Shown in pieces: positions 1 to 11,091 of a stretch of DNA of 64,000 nt. The notes below the pieces were generated by a model. That model ran no database searches. It saw only the letters and a list, made by a program, of their open reading frames with translations, and was not told the origin of the DNA. The DNA is from Cladocopium goreaui (lineage: Eukaryota > Sar > Dinophyceae > Suessiales > Symbiodiniaceae), in NCBI GenBank assembly GCA_947184155.2, contig CAMXCT020000480.1:166162-230161 (forward strand). Direction: 5' to 3'. Position 1 is the first letter of the stretch, and the number at the start of each line of letters is the position of its first letter. Position numbers and translations under genes: made by a program.

Positions 1-174
1 ATGAACCAATAGAATGTGTTGTTTTTCAGCGCCAGGTTTTTTTTTCCCCACCTGCCAGGTGAGGGTTGTTAGATTTTATGTCAGTTGCCTGCTCCTCCTC
101 TCCTCTCCTCTCCTCATCTCCTCTCCTCCTCCTCGTCGTCCTCCTCGTCGTCCTCCTCGTCCAACTGCGACCCG
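1..174. other. pyrimidine-rich leader stretch, no gene
   Basis: Mostly C/T on the plus strand, with TCCTC and TCCTCG runs at about 94-165, leading into the 40-bp repeat array. The frames here are open only because of base composition. No gene is seen. Confidence 0.5.
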
Positions 175-440
175 CGATCCACAGTGTTCTCTGTCGGACC
201 TCAACCACGACCATCCACGCCCAGTGTGCCCTGCCGGACCTCAACCACGACCATCCACGCCCAGTGTTCCCTGCCGGACCTCAACCGCGAGTATCCGGGC
301 CCAGTGTTCCCTGCCGGACCTGAACCACGACCATCCACGCCCAGTGTTCCCTGCCGGACCTCAACCGCGAGGATCCATGCCAAGTGTTCCCTGCCGGACC
401 TCAACCGCGAGTATCCACGCCAAGTGTTCCCTGCCGGACC
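175..440. repeat. 40-bp tandem repeat, six units plus a partial one
   Basis: Units start at 201, 241, 281, 321, 361 and 401, each exactly 40 bp, with a shared core CCAGTGTTCCCTGCCGGACC. A diverged partial unit lies at 175-200. Differences between units are point changes in the CAACCACGACC/CAACCGCGAGT half. Forty is not a multiple of three, so the period-13 peptide pattern cycles through all frames and explains the open frames across it. It reads as a non-coding minisatellite. Confidence 0.9.
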
Positions 441-495
441 TCATGTAGGAAGATATGGGACAAAGAATGTGCAGAAGAAAATTAGAAAGAATGTC

Positions 496-1137
496 AGTAG
501 AATGCCAGAAGATATGCCAGAAGATATGCCAGAAGATATGCCAGATAGAATGCCAGATATGCCAGAAGATATGCCAGATAGAATGCCAGATAGAATGCCA
601 GAAGAATGCCAGATAGAATGCCAGAAAATATGCCAGAAGATATGCCAGATAGATATGTCAGAAGATATGCCAGAAGATATGCCAGAAGATGTCAGAATAT
701 ATGCCAGAAGATATGTCAGATAGAATGCCAGAAGATATGTCAGAATATATGCCAGAAGAATGCCAGATAGAATGCCAGAAGATATGTCAGATAGATGCCA
801 GAAGATATGCCAGATAGAATGCCAGAAGATTTGCCAGATAGAATGCCAGAATGCCAGATATGCCAGAAGATATGTCAGATAGATGCCAGAAGAAATGCCA
901 GAAGATATGCCAGATAGAATGCCAGAAGATATGTCAGATTTGCCAGAAGATATGCCAGATAGAATGCCAGAGATGCCAGAAGAATGCCAGAAGATATGCC
1001 AGATAGAATGCCAGATAGAATGCCAGAAGATTTGCCAGATAGAATGCCACAAGAAAATGCCAGAAGATATGCCAGATAGAATGCCAGATAGAATGCCAGA
1101 AGATATGTCAGATAGAATGCCAGAAGATTTGCCAGTA
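496..1137. repeat. 12-bp minisatellite, ATGCCAGAAGAT / ATGCCAGATAGA
   Basis: About 640 bp of 12-bp monomers of two main kinds, ATGCCAGAAGAT and ATGCCAGATAGA, with ATGTCAGAT variants and occasional indels. Because 12 is a multiple of three, plus frames read as MPED/MPDR strings and minus frames as SGILSGIS strings until an indel breaks them. No flanking exon, stable frame or conserved start supports a protein. Confidence 0.93.
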
Positions 1138-1829
1138 AGAAAATCTATAAATGTCATGGTGGGGATCACACGAAGTAAAGTAATTATTTTTTTCTGTACC
1201 AAACAAGTGTTACTTTTTGAAATCCAGCCCTCGGAGTCTTTAGAGATTGTGGGCTCATCATATGTGCCATGGTCAAGGGTCAAAACACGGGCGGTTCTCC
1301 CATGAAAGGGATTGGTACATTACTGTAATAGGGATGACCATTAACCAAATACCATGTTTTTGACCATGGCACGTAAGTTCAATAAGATTAGTTATAACAT
1401 TAATATTCTATAGTATGCCATAACTTTTCATACTTATATCTTATAGGGTTCTTTGTACCACTGGCCATTGATATTAGAGGAGCTGAGCAGGGCAGATTAG
1501 TGTCCCTACCAACTTGCAAGCTGAAGATCCCAGTTTACCCAAAACGGGGGAATTTGGGGGTTCCCTATCTTCAGACAAATGCATATTTCCTGGCCTTCAA
1601 AACAGCGTTGAATGATGTCGTCCCAAATCAGGGCGCCAGTTCGGAACACCTGAAAACTGCCTGCCGTGTCAAGTAGCTCACTGGTGACCTTAGCCGAAGG
1701 CCATCTGACATCGCCGCCATGGGAAAATCACAGCTTGAGGTTCTGTGGTTTTGTCCGAAAACAGGTTACCCCAGAACTTGAGCTTTCGTTCATCATGTTC
1801 ATTCATTTTCCGCCACACGAAAATGGAAG
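1138..1829. other. no gene identified
   Basis: Unique, AT-rich sequence after the minisatellite. A short GC-richer patch at about 1660-1725 could be an exon on either strand: plus reads SSSLVTLAEGHLTSPP, and minus is also open. No splice pair decides between them, so it is not called. Confidence 0.4.
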
Positions 1830-1936
1830 TTTCCATAGTCATGGGGGTACCCCCAAATCATCCATTTCAATAAAACTTTACACTAGAAAAACCATCTATT
1901 TTGGGGTACCCCATGGTAGCCCCATGACTATGGAAA
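1830..1936. mobile_element. family D inverted-repeat element, copy 1
   Basis: The left end TTTCCATAGTCATGGGGGTA is the reverse complement of the right part around CCCCATGACTATGGAAA, about 110 bp apart. The same words recur at 2051-2160 and 19921-19966. It is a small hairpin-forming repeat of MITE size; no target duplication was recognised. Confidence 0.6.
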
Positions 1937-2050
1937 TCCCCAAATGTATCAAAATCTCCTCTTGGAATATCTCCAGAGACCCCACCTGGGCTGCTCCTTG
2001 AGCACTTGACCAGCTGTGACCTATGATTTATGCCGAGATGGAAACAACAT

Positions 2051-2160
2051 ATGGGGGTTTCCATAAATGTGGGTACCCTAATCCATTCTTATATCTGATT
2101 TTCCCTGATAAACCATCCAGCTATTGGGGTGCCCCCCATGACTATGGAACCCCCCATATG
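2051..2160. mobile_element. family D inverted-repeat element, copy 2
   Basis: Starts ATGGGGGTTTCCATAAATG and ends CCATGACTATGGAACCCCCC, again an inverted pair. It includes AAACCATCCAGCTATTGGGG, which is also found at 19918-19937. It is degenerate relative to copy 1. Confidence 0.5.
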
Positions 2161-2623
2161 TCGTCCCTACATGTATATTAAAGGATATGACTTTTCCAAA
2201 TGTGATTCTTCATTGTGACTGTTGCACAGTTACACGGACTGTCTCGTGATATAAACTTCCCCAACAAAGAGAAGGGAGATGGGTCCTGGGACCAGACAAT
2301 CCCTTCCTCCGTTTATATGAAACAATGATACTACAGCATAATATTGATTTATGATAACATATAGTGACATGAATACTTTTATATGATAACGATATATATA
2401 TATATATTATATATCATGATAGTCATAATCATACTTTTTGAATAGCTATATAAATCAACGGACATCATTGAAGTAAGTGGGTCATTTTCTATAGCAATGT
2501 GATAAACTACGTAGAGGGCCCTGTGGGCACCATGTTTGGGAAACCATACCGGTTGTTACAAGCCAGTGATCTTCACTAGACCTTTCACAAATGTAAGAAA
2601 CAGAAAAACCCTGAACATACCAT
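2161..2623. other. no gene identified
   Basis: AT-rich unique sequence with a short TA run at about 2393-2420. No exon-like island, ORF or recognisable repeat. Confidence 0.4.
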
Positions 2624-2672
2624 AGCCTCTGGTGAACTAACATAACTATGCAAAATCACCATGTTTAGCGAA
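2624..2672. mobile_element. family A element, truncated left half
   Basis: Reads TAGCCTCTGGTGAACTAACA and then ACTATGCAAAATCACCATG, matching the left arm of the family A consensus (TACCCTCTGGTAAACTAACATA, then ATGGAAAATCACCAT). No matching right arm follows before the AT repeat. Confidence 0.5.
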
Positions 2673-2712
2673 TCATCACACTAAACGGCCCATGTTCAAT
2701 CGTATTGTTCAT

Positions 2713-2713
2713 G

Positions 2714-2786
<73 letters not shown>

Positions 2787-2983
2787 CATATGTATACATT
2801 GTAAGCACTGCAAGGTCATGTATATATATATATATATATATACATACATATATATATATACATATACACACATATATATATATTATACATATATATATAT
2901 ACGTGTATATACATGTATATATACATATACATATATATATATACAAATACATATATATATATATACATGTATATACATACACC
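2713..2983. repeat. (TA)n / (ATATAC)n low-complexity block
   Basis: About 270 bp of TA and ATATAC steps with one 30-bp interruption near 2797-2818. Both strands are open in several frames as IYIYTY-type strings, which is a composition effect. Confidence 0.9.
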
Positions 2984-3066
2984 TACATTCAGATTATCCC
3001 ATTATACCCCCATTACCAATTGAATGCCATTCGCTCAGGCAGGGCCATACCGAGACTTTGCTGCAG

Positions 3067-3120
3067 CCCATGATCATCGACAAGGTGGGGTCGACCGCGG
3101 GAGCCCAGGAAATCGCTCAG
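3067..3120 (+). CDS. candidate short exon, unknown product
   Basis: A GC-rich island in AT-rich DNA, after a CTGCAG acceptor-like site. The plus frame reads [17 protein letters not shown]. The minus strand is also open, and no clear GT donor follows, so strand and limits are uncertain. It could be one small exon of a multi-exon dinoflagellate gene. No family is recognised. Confidence 0.25.
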
Positions 3121-3161
3121 TTGGTTGAGAAAACTCCAAGAACTCTGGTTTATGATACTTA

Positions 3162-3272
3162 TACCATCTGGTAAATTAACAGTTTGACATTGAAAAGAAA
3201 CCATTTTTTTAGTAGAAACTCTAATCTTCCAAGCCCTATCTGGCAGGGTCTATGTTAATTTACCAGAGGTTA
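3162..3272. mobile_element. family A element, degenerate full length
   Basis: Left end TACCATCTGGTAAATTAACA, right end CTATGTTAATTTACCAGAGGTTA: terminal inverted repeats of about 20 bp with changes, 111 bp overall. The interior is diverged from other copies, suggesting an old insertion. Confidence 0.65.
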
Positions 3273-3371
3273 ACTTATAACTGTAACAGTATGCGGTGAA
3301 CCTGACATAAACCAACTGAAAAAGCGAGGATTTTTACCACCTTTTGAATGACAGATATCTTGATATAATAT

Positions 3372-3467
3372 CTGGTTGGTGGTTTGGAACATTTTCATGT
3401 TCCCCAATAGTTGGGATGATGATCCAATCTGATAATATTTTTCAGAGGGGTTGAAACCACCAACCAG
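3372..3467. mobile_element. family B MITE with 5-bp target duplication
   Basis: Starts CTGGTTGGTGGTTTGGAACA and ends with the reverse complement GAAACCACCAACCAG, 96 bp in all, with TTTTTCAGAGGGGTTG near the right end. The five bases on each side are AATAT (3367-3371 and 3468-3472), a perfect target-site duplication. This is good evidence of a cut-and-paste, non-autonomous transposon. Other copies are at 15682, 28816, 42423, 44118 and 46720. Confidence 0.88.
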
Positions 3468-4099
3468 AATATTTCCATCAAAAATCCCCAAGTTGGAGGT
3501 GTATGTTTTGACCCAACATGGAGGCTTTTAGCATGAGAAGTATGAAACCTCGGGGATATGGACCCAACCAGGAATGGGGGGACGCCGACAACAACGTTGA
3601 AACCACAATACAGCCAATGTTCGACACTGAATCGGTTGTTTGTTTCAAGGGTTTGAAGTGACTTTGTCATTTTCCAAACTATTCGATTTTTGTAGGTCCC
3701 CCGAAACTTTTATTCACTTTTGTTTCAGGATGTTGTAGATGATGTGAGTTTCCCAGACATTTTTTTTTGGTTTCCAACTTTTCTGGCTGTACTCTCCTTT
3801 TTCAACTCACATAGATATGGAAAACCATTGGTTTCACCAACTAAACCATTCAGAAAACCATTGGGTTGATAAAACAGGTTAGTAACGGTTAGTAACCGTT
3901 GTGAAAACTACTTAGTGACCATTACATTAATAACAATTATATTACAATTATTATAATGATATTAATGACATTAATTAGATTAATAGCATTACTTACTGGT
4001 GCTAAACGCAGGGAATTTTCGGGAATGATCCATAATCGCTATTATAATAATCATCCCAGCAACCCCCAGCAACCCCCAGCAACCCCCAGCAACCCAAAG
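3468..4099. other. no gene identified; short CCCAGCAAC repeat
   Basis: Unique AT-rich sequence. Around 4054-4094 the 9-bp unit CCCAGCAAC is repeated four times. ORFs on the minus strand here follow from that repeat. Confidence 0.4.
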
Positions 4100-4150
4100 G
4101 CCATCTGCATCTGCGGTCCAGCAGACAACTCCGCCCAGCTCGACGGAGAG
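4100..4150 (+). CDS. candidate 51-bp exon, unknown product
   Basis: Flanked by an AAAG acceptor-like site and by GAG|GTGGAG. The frame reads AICICGPADNSAQLDGE, 17 codons in phase 0 at both ends. GC content is far above the flanks. No family is recognised, and the minus strand is also partly open. Confidence 0.35.
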
Positions 4151-5884
4151 GTGGAGGGGTCGGCTGGGGGTCGGCTGGGCGAATCTATGAACAAACATAT
4201 GGGTGTATTGTTGGAAAAACTTAAAGTTGAAAATGGAACATATATGAACATATGATTTTTCTTCACTAAAATTGATGATTATTGATGATATTAAGATTAC
4301 ATTGGAAACATATATTGATGATTATTGATTATATTGGTTAAACAAGTGAGCAACTACTTCTATGGGTACAGTTTGTATTGAAGGAAAATGGGTGTGCCTG
4401 AAAATGTTTTGGATCCCCGAGTCACCATAGGTTCGAATTTACAGCCAACTATACTATACACCCCCCAAAAATTGGATGATATGCCCCAACTATAGCCATT
4501 TGCGAGGGAAAAGGATGACAATCCGCTGGAATTGTGGGTGCCCCTATTCTCAAACAAACCCAAATGATGATGGGAAGATCGTCAAAAGATTTGGCTACCA
4601 TGTTTTCAGACACACCCAGTTCTTGCCTGAGGTACATATGTGATTTTTAGCCATGTTGATGTGGGGATAAAGGAAAGGCAAAAATTATGGGCTTGTCTCC
4701 AAATTCTGAACGCCAAACTTCCCCACAAGTCATTCTGTTCCCTGTTGAAGCAGCAAATTGCATGGATAAATTGACCTCACAACTGATGTTTTTCAAGCCC
4801 TCAGGTTTGACCTCACTACTTTGACCTGCTCCGATATCATTCATGGGACTGGTGGAGTTGCCTTCATTATGGGTAGCATTTCATAACAACGACTTTTTTT
4901 GTGAATATAAAGTGGAAACATGCCACAATTGATTGTGTGGCATCGGCGAAGCGTTTGGATTTCAAAAAATGGCGGTCTCTATAGAAATGTCCCTTTTTTG
5001 GAGGCATCATCTCCTGAACTGGTGGTGCAATTCTGGGTAGCCTGCATCAAAAGGATCAAATGTATGGAGGAAATGTCAGGAACCCTGTCTTCAACAGGCA
5101 ACATGGCTTGGCAGTGGCTCAAAGTTCAAGAATGTTCAAAACCTACTATTTGTGGTTCCAATGTCAGCAATACCTATGTTCCCGTGTCCATTTTTACCGG
5201 TTTTTAACATCTTAAAACCTGACATATGTATATGACATGCAGAACAGAACATATCCACATACACGGAGAGCCAAACTGCCAATGTTTGCCTTTGAATCTT
5301 TGCACTGTTAACCATCACATGTAGGGAAAACAAGACAACAGCTTGTCGATCTCATAGTGAAACTTTCGATCTTGGAGGGTAACCTCAACTTAAACTTGAA
5401 GACAGGTCTGTGGCACCACTACAGTATGGAGATGGTAAAGCATCCATGATTCTGACTGTCAAGTTAATTGCGCCAATTGGTTGTGAACCCAGTTTAGAGA
5501 GAGCTGGACTGTCCAAAGCTTAGACTTGGAGTTCCGAGCTTTGTATATACCCCTGGAACTCACATGAGCCGGATTGTTGGATTGTTTCAGATGCTGATAC
5601 CTCCATTTTCATCCTTTCCCCTCCTTTAGTAGGGGTTAACCCAGCACCTGAGGCTTTGGAAGACTCGTTTCTCATTCGAACAAACTCACTTTCATCGCGC
5701 CTCTGGTCCAGCTGAAAAACTGTAGTTGAATGGCACTAAAAAGGCATTTTGAAGAGCATGGACAATTTTTAGATATTTGTAGAATATCCACGATTGCTTT
5801 CTGAAAAGCTGTTGCTGAATGAAGTGCCTGTCGTTTCACGACTGTTTTGCGATCTCCAAAACAGGAATCAAAAAAGACACATGA
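4151..5884. other. no gene identified
   Basis: About 1.7 kb of mostly unique, AT-leaning DNA before the first RCC1-like gene. Several weak ORFs of 60-95 codons lack coding-like composition or splice context. It may hold a promoter or 5' untranslated exon for the gene at 6011, but no motif identifies one. Confidence 0.35.
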
Positions 5885-6010
5885 TTGAACGAATTGCAAG
5901 ATTATTTAGTTAGATTGTCTTTTCATGGTTTTACCTTCAGAATATATACAGACAATCGAAAACTCTCGTTCCAGACGTTAATCGTTGCCAGTTGTTTTCG
6001 CCATTTTGCC

Positions 6011-7174
6011 ATGGTATCCGTCTCGCGTCACATTGTGCTTCTCCAAAGTGATGGCAATTGCCGGGCTGAGGGACCAAACGACTTAGGAAAATGCGACATT
6101 CCACCGCTACCTGAAGGATTGTCATACACCCAGGTTTCTGCAGGCGAAGATCACACCGTGCTGCTCCGAAGTGATGGATCTGTTGTTGCTTGTGGCAATG
6201 CTTTTTGGGGACACTGCAACATTCCACCATTGGAGCAAGGAGTGCGCTACACACAGGTCTCTGCGGGCGCAACTCATACAGTGCTTCTCCGCAGCGATGG
6301 CCGTGCAGTTGCCTTTGGAAGAAACTTTGAGGAACAATGCAACATTCCACCTTTGGATGAAGGAATGTCTTATATCCAGGTCTCTGCAGGCGGGTACAAT
6401 ACGATGCTTCTTCGCAATGATGGTGCTGCTGTGCCTTGCAGCAGGTACGCCAAGAAATGGAAGATCCCTGCTTTGGATCATGGCCTGTCATACACACAGA
6501 TTTCCAGCAGCATGTATCATACTGTGCTTCTCCGAAGTGATGGTACTGCCGTTGCCTGTGGCGAAATGCGCCCCGGGGATGATTATGGTGGTCACTTCAA
6601 CATTCCACCTCTAGAGGAGGGAATGTCATACACACAAGTTTCTGCAGGCGCAGATTGCACGGTGCTGCTCCGACGGGATGGTCGAGCTTTGGCTTGTGGA
6701 GACAACACAAATGGACAATGCAATATTCCACCCTTGGATGCGGGAACATTTTACACTCAGATTTCTGCAGGTGAGCAGGGCACACTGCTTCTCCGAAGTG
6801 ATGGCTGCGCTGTTGCTTGCGGAGCGGGCTTTGATGAGCATGGCACCTTTCTTCAGCCAGAGCCTGGAATTTGCTACGTCAGTGAGTTTACGACCCTTGC
6901 CGAAGACCTTGTCTTGCAACTAGATCTTGTTTGCGAGGATCATGCAGTTGTGCTCACGTGCTTGGGCTTGGCTGGTGAAGAAGTGCTGCGCTTGAATGTG
7001 ATTGACTCTGAGCTCGCCTGGGATACTCACAAGCGCATTGCGCGTGAATTGAATTTTGCTCTCGCAAGGCTTCGATTGGTCTTGCCTGATGGACAGTTGT
7101 TGGCCGAAGTCTGCCGCGGAAATCCAGTGGCCTCCATTTCAGATGTGAGTAAAACTCGCGAGAGGATCCCATGA
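6011..7174 (+). CDS. RCC1-repeat protein with C-terminal ubiquitin-like domain, paralogue 1
   Basis: The open frame starts at 5885, but the chosen start is the ATG at 6011. It gives 387 residues, close to the 377 of the paralogue at 39002, and homology begins there. Seven units of about 38-45 residues follow the pattern YTQVSAGxxHTVLLRSDGxA, then VACG and CNIPPL, as expected for a seven-bladed RCC1-type beta-propeller. Unit 4 is diverged (NDGAAVPCSR). After the propeller, residues about 315-375 (LAGEEVLRLNV, then LRLVLPDGQLL) resemble a ubiquitin-like beta-grasp fold. No HECT, RING or kinase domain is seen. Such proteins are common in dinoflagellates and often auto-named HERC2-like; the real function is unknown and is inferred to be protein binding. 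A GTGAGT at 7145-7150, inside the last codons, could be a splice donor replacing the tail SKTRERIP. Intronless over the visible repeats. Confidence 0.75.
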   Translation: MVSVSRHIVLLQSDGNCRAEGPNDLGKCDIPPLPEGLSYTQVSAGEDHTVLLRSDGSVVACGNAFWGHCNIPPLEQGVRYTQVSAGATHTVLLRSDGRAVAFGRNFEEQCNIPPLDEGMSYIQVSAGGYNTMLLRNDGAAVPCSRYAKKWKIPALDHGLSYTQISSSMYHTVLLRSDGTAVACGEMRPGDDYGGHFNIPPLEEGMSYTQVSAGADCTVLLRRDGRALACGDNTNGQCNIPPLDAGTFYTQISAGEQGTLLLRSDGCAVACGAGFDEHGTFLQPEPGICYVSEFTTLAEDLVLQLDLVCEDHAVVLTCLGLAGEEVLRLNVIDSELAWDTHKRIARELNFALARLRLVLPDGQLLAEVCRGNPVASISDVSKTRERIP

Positions 7175-8201
7175 AGAACCGCTCACATACAGCCCGTCGA
7201 AGTCTCTGGCGTGAAAAAAGGCTATCATATTCATTTATATATTTAAACTATCACCTGTTCGTTGATGTGAGTGAACAAAACCCGTTCAATATCGGCACAG
7301 CTTGGATGTGGACTCCGGCATGTCCCATGATCATAACACACCACAAAATGCCGCAGGGGGACAATGCACAATTTGTGATCATGTGGGTGAAACCGCACGC
7401 CCATTCATTCACACAAATCTTCGTACACAACACAACCATAATTTAACGTCCTTTTTCGAGGGAATGTTGTATGCGTGTGTGCATGTGTCTGTTTCCTTTC
7501 GAATCGGAGTTATCCTTGGGTGTTATTTCAGCATCGCTGGAAATAGGATGATATTCCCAATGACTTTACAGCTCATCTCAGGGACTAGCAACTACGGAGG
7601 TGACCACCTCCAACAAGGATTGAGATTGGGATCTGTTCAACCACTAGCACCCCACTCCAGCCCATCCCACCCCTATATAAGTGAAATGCGTTTATACCAT
7701 CAATATCCATAAATCAACTCCTCCTGGAGATTCAAAATCCTGGTAAAAACCCTGAGTTCTCGGTGTTTACCTGCTTTTCTCTGAAAACGATGGACTTTGA
7801 CGTCAAACACCTGAAACTCCTAAAACTCCTTGTTTTTGGAAAGGCAATTGGACGTCCAGGGTGTTTTTTAAGGTCTGAGGGTTGAGTTGAGCAAAGTGAA
7901 AGTTGCAACTGAAGACGTTGGAAATTACCCGCAAAAATCCCGCAAATTTTCGCAAAACTCCCGCAAATATCCGCAAATCCCCAAATGACGGAGAGCTAAC
8001 ATTTTCAGATTCTCAGGGTTTGGGATGGCCCCACTTGACAGTGTCGCACTGTCAAATGACACGAAACACCTGAAACTCCTGAAATCACTGGAAAGCGGAA
8101 ACTTCTGATTTTTTCATATTTTTTCCAGGAGAATGAATCTCCAGGCTGTTTGGTTGGGCAGTCACCCTCAACTGATCTCAACTGTGATACGTTTCGCCCA
8201 G
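7175..8201. other. no gene identified; short direct repeats
   Basis: Contains CCCGCAAA-type short repeats at about 7927-7985, and two copies of ACACCTGAAACTCCT, at about 7807 and 8067. The remaining ORFs look non-coding. It may be 3' flank or intron of the RCC1-like gene. Confidence 0.35.
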
Positions 8202-8268
8202 GGATTGATTGTGGCAGCGGGGCCCAACGTGGACTCGGTGGTGTCCGGGCCCCCTCTGGGCATGGCAG
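8202..8268 (+). CDS. candidate internal exon, unknown product
   Basis: Sharp GC-rich island with a pyrimidine-type acceptor TTTCGCCCAG and donor GCAG|GTAGGAAG. The frame reads GLIVAAGPNVDSVVSGPPLG and then MA, ending one base into a codon. That phase fits the two leading bases of the candidate exon at 9713. AG|G at the acceptor is typical of dinoflagellate introns. Strand choice rests on the splice pair. No family is recognised. Confidence 0.5.
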
Positions 8269-9712
8269 GTAGGAAGATCATTCCACTCGAGGGTTGTGAT
8301 ATTGAAATTTGATCCACCAAGAATTGTTGATTTAACGGGGATGATTTTCACCATTTTTCACCTAATGATATATCTGAGTGGCTACTAAACACCTGTGGCT
8401 TAATGAGTAGTTCCACGATTATACTGCATGCCCAAAAAGAATTGGGGATTCTCACAATCTATTGGGGCATCCCTGTCAACCAACCAGTATACAGTCAAGG
8501 GATCTGTAAAATCTGGATGGGGATGTCCCGAAAGTCTTGGAAGATCATCGAAACATATCGAAACAGAATGTGGATACTTAATGGTGTGTATTATTGTATA
8601 TGTACTAATATAAGAATAACAATGGATTTCATCATCCCACGAATCGTCACTTCTAATATAAGTGACCCGCTTGTGATCGCAAGTCCCAGTGGATTCTTCC
8701 ATTCATAACTGGATTATTTTTTTTTTCAACCCCACTTACCAACAAACATCGCTGATTGGGATGTTTTTCTTAAGTGGTTGACAAGCCACATCTATATACA
8801 TTTCTTGGGGTTTGCCTGAAATTGGGTACCCCATTTCCAGACAAACACACGCACATATATATATATATACAATTATATACATAAATATATTTACATACAC
8901 ATACATATGTATCTATGTGATTCTATGTGTATACATATATATATATATACTGTATATATATAAATCTATGTATATATATATATATATCATATGATATAGT
9001 ATTTGCTTATCCATCCACTTGAAAAACATATACATCCACATAGCGGGGTGTGTTGCACCATTTTTCAATGGGACACCGTAATACAATGGACATAGACAAA
9101 TGGACTATGTATATACACTGGGTGTATGTAAAGTATACAATGATTATAAAGATTATGGAGCACCTATCAAGTGGGGTGTGAGTGTGTACGTCCAACTAGG
9201 AGGAGTTTTTTTGGGATCAAAACTGGATCTCTTTTTTGAGAAAGGGACTTTGGCAGCTTTGACATGTGAAAAGACCTGAATCCATTGTTGTGTGGTTCTA
9301 CAGAAATTCTATGGTGAAAAAAAACAAACATAGTTACCAAATATATATATATATTATACTATATGTGATTGTATACATCCATATATACCAGAACCATCCA
9401 GCAATTACTTGTTTTGAGTTCACCTTGTTATGGGGGTCAGTTCACTGGGCGTTACGGCGTTACTCGCATAACTTCAGTGCTATGATAGCCATGGCAACTA
9501 TTACATCGTTATTGGATGGTGGTATATATGTGATGGTATATCTATTAAGATATATTGTCAAATAACATTATTTTTACATGATCTTTACATGTTGTATATT
9601 TTATATGTATTTATTTACATTGTTACATAGATTCTAGATGTTTACATGTCTATATCAATTCATCAACGATAAACATCGCCAACCGTCACCGTTTGGAACT
9701 TCGTGTGGCAAG
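8269..9712. other. AT-rich intron-like stretch
   Basis: Holds TA-rich microsatellite at about 8853-8995 and unique AT-rich sequence. Weak ORFs on both strands are composition shadows. Confidence 0.4.
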
Positions 9713-9799
9713 GCTCAGTCGCTTGCGTCTGCGCAGCACGCATGGTGGTGCAGCCCTCTTGCTGGCTGGCGGCTGCAGCATCGAACGATGTGAGGCCAG
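9713..9799 (+). CDS. candidate 87-bp internal exon, unknown product
   Basis: Begins after GGCAAG and ends GCCAG|GTCCCC. The frame reads LSRLRLRSTHGGAALLLAGG and then CSIERCEA, with two leading and two trailing bases. Its phase is compatible with the exon candidate at 8202. A second possible donor, GTGAGT, lies at 9832. Product unknown. Confidence 0.45.
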
Positions 9800-10220
9800 G
9801 TCCCCTTTTGGGGTCACCAGGATGATGGTGGGTGAGTCTTTTACCGTTTTGATGGGAAAGGGACTAAGTAGCTAGAAAACAATTCTTGAAAAGGCAATAT
9901 TAAATATCTAAGTCTAGATGTAATTTTTTAATTTGGTATAGGTTGATTAAAGACACGAACCATGCCAGGCGGGTTGCAGTAACCACCCAAGATGGAATTC
10001 AATCAACAGTTAGAATGTGGGGGTTGACTTATAGTCATGGGACTAGATAATGTCCCCGATCTTTTTGGTAGAGGGTAGACAACACCTGAAAGGGTGGTTA
10101 AAATGGTGGATTTGTCCGTGCCATCAAAGGCCAAAGCTTCACAAAATGGCCCTGGGAAGTCTGAAGAGACATCAATACGACATAATATGACAGTATGGCT
10201 GGGATATGTTCAATAGGTAC
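9800..10220. other. no gene identified
   Basis: Unique AT-rich, intron-like DNA ending at a family A element. Confidence 0.4.
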
Positions 10221-10326
10221 TACCCTCTGGTAAACTAACATAACTATGGAAAATCACCATATTTAATGGGAAAAACCACTATTTCTATGGCCATTTTCAA
10301 TAGCTATGTTAGTTTACCAGAGGGTA
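10221..10326. mobile_element. family A MITE, well preserved
   Basis: Starts TACCCTCTGGTAAACTAACA and ends TGTTAGTTTACCAGAGGGTA, so the terminal inverted repeats are nearly perfect over 20 bp in a 106-bp element. The interior has ATGGAAAATCACCAT and AATGGGAAAAACCACT. It sits next to TA on both sides, consistent with a TA target duplication included in the ends. Confidence 0.88.
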
Positions 10327-11021
10327 CGTACTTGTATCCCAGTTGAAATCAACTTCAATAGGTCAACGGCGTCATATCACTCGGACCAGGCTCCAACTGA
10401 AGGAATGTCAAGCGTCAAGCAGGGATTTCTCACAGTATCGGTATGTATGGGTTAAGAGTTTCTAAAACCCCAAGTGTATGGGAAGTCTGGTCATGGCATG
10501 TCATGGGAAAGTCCGGTCATTGAAATCATTCTTGATCTCACCCAATTCTCGACTTGACCCAGGCAAGTTCCCAATATCAATGGAGAACTATGGAGAGGTG
10601 AAGCAAGCAAGATCGCCGGGCTTATTTGGTTTCCCAAAAGCTAATTCAATATATTTGCAATTATGGCTCCCTACATGTCCCACAAGAAGATGTTTTGGTG
10701 CGTAAAAAATGTGGATGTTGCCCGCCTAGATACATACTTATCTAAGTTGATTTAATTATATGATTTTATGTGTTCATCCAACATCATCCAACCGCAGATT
10801 TTTTTGGAACCAGCACTTAAATCCAATAGTTCTTGGGGTCCCACAAACCATCTTGAACCTACTTCGGATCTTCGGATTTATGGATATTTATCTATGGATA
10901 TAGATATATATATATATATTTATTTTAGTGTACCCCCAGTTCTCATCCATTTTTTCCATATTTTCCTGTTTTTTTCCATCGTTTTTCAATTTTTTTCCGA
11001 TGGAAATAACTCATCCAGCCG
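10327..11021. other. no gene identified
   Basis: Unique AT-rich sequence with a small TA run at about 10900-10920. A 75-codon plus ORF at 10478 has no supporting feature. Confidence 0.4.
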
Positions 11022-11091
11022 TGGGGGGCCCCTGGGTGGCGATGGAAACGGAGGTGGACACTGGCGGTCAGGGAGTAGGCCCGAGCCGAGG
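11022..11091 (+). CDS. candidate Gly/Arg-rich exon, unknown product
   Basis: GC-rich island after CATCCAG. Two plus frames are open: one reads VGGPWVAMETEVDTGGQG, the other RGGPLGGDGNGGGHWRSGSR. The acceptor is good, but the donor is not certain (GG|GTGGGT is possible). It could be a glycine-rich linker exon. Confidence 0.3.

Noticed and set aside
441-1305. ORFs reading MPEDMPDRMPED (plus) and SGILSGISSG (minus)
   Set aside because: Direct products of the 12-bp minisatellite; frames break at every indel and both strands are open alike.
2665-3073. ORFs made of Ile-Tyr-Thr runs, and similar ones at 8812, 10768, 14008 and 19399
   Set aside because: TA and ATATAC microsatellites without stops; low complexity on both strands.
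5937-6923. Long ORFs antisense to, or in other frames of, the first RCC1-like gene (also at 38991-40000 for the second)
   Set aside because: Shadows of the repeated coding sequence; the same Cys/His-rich pattern returns with each blade repeat.
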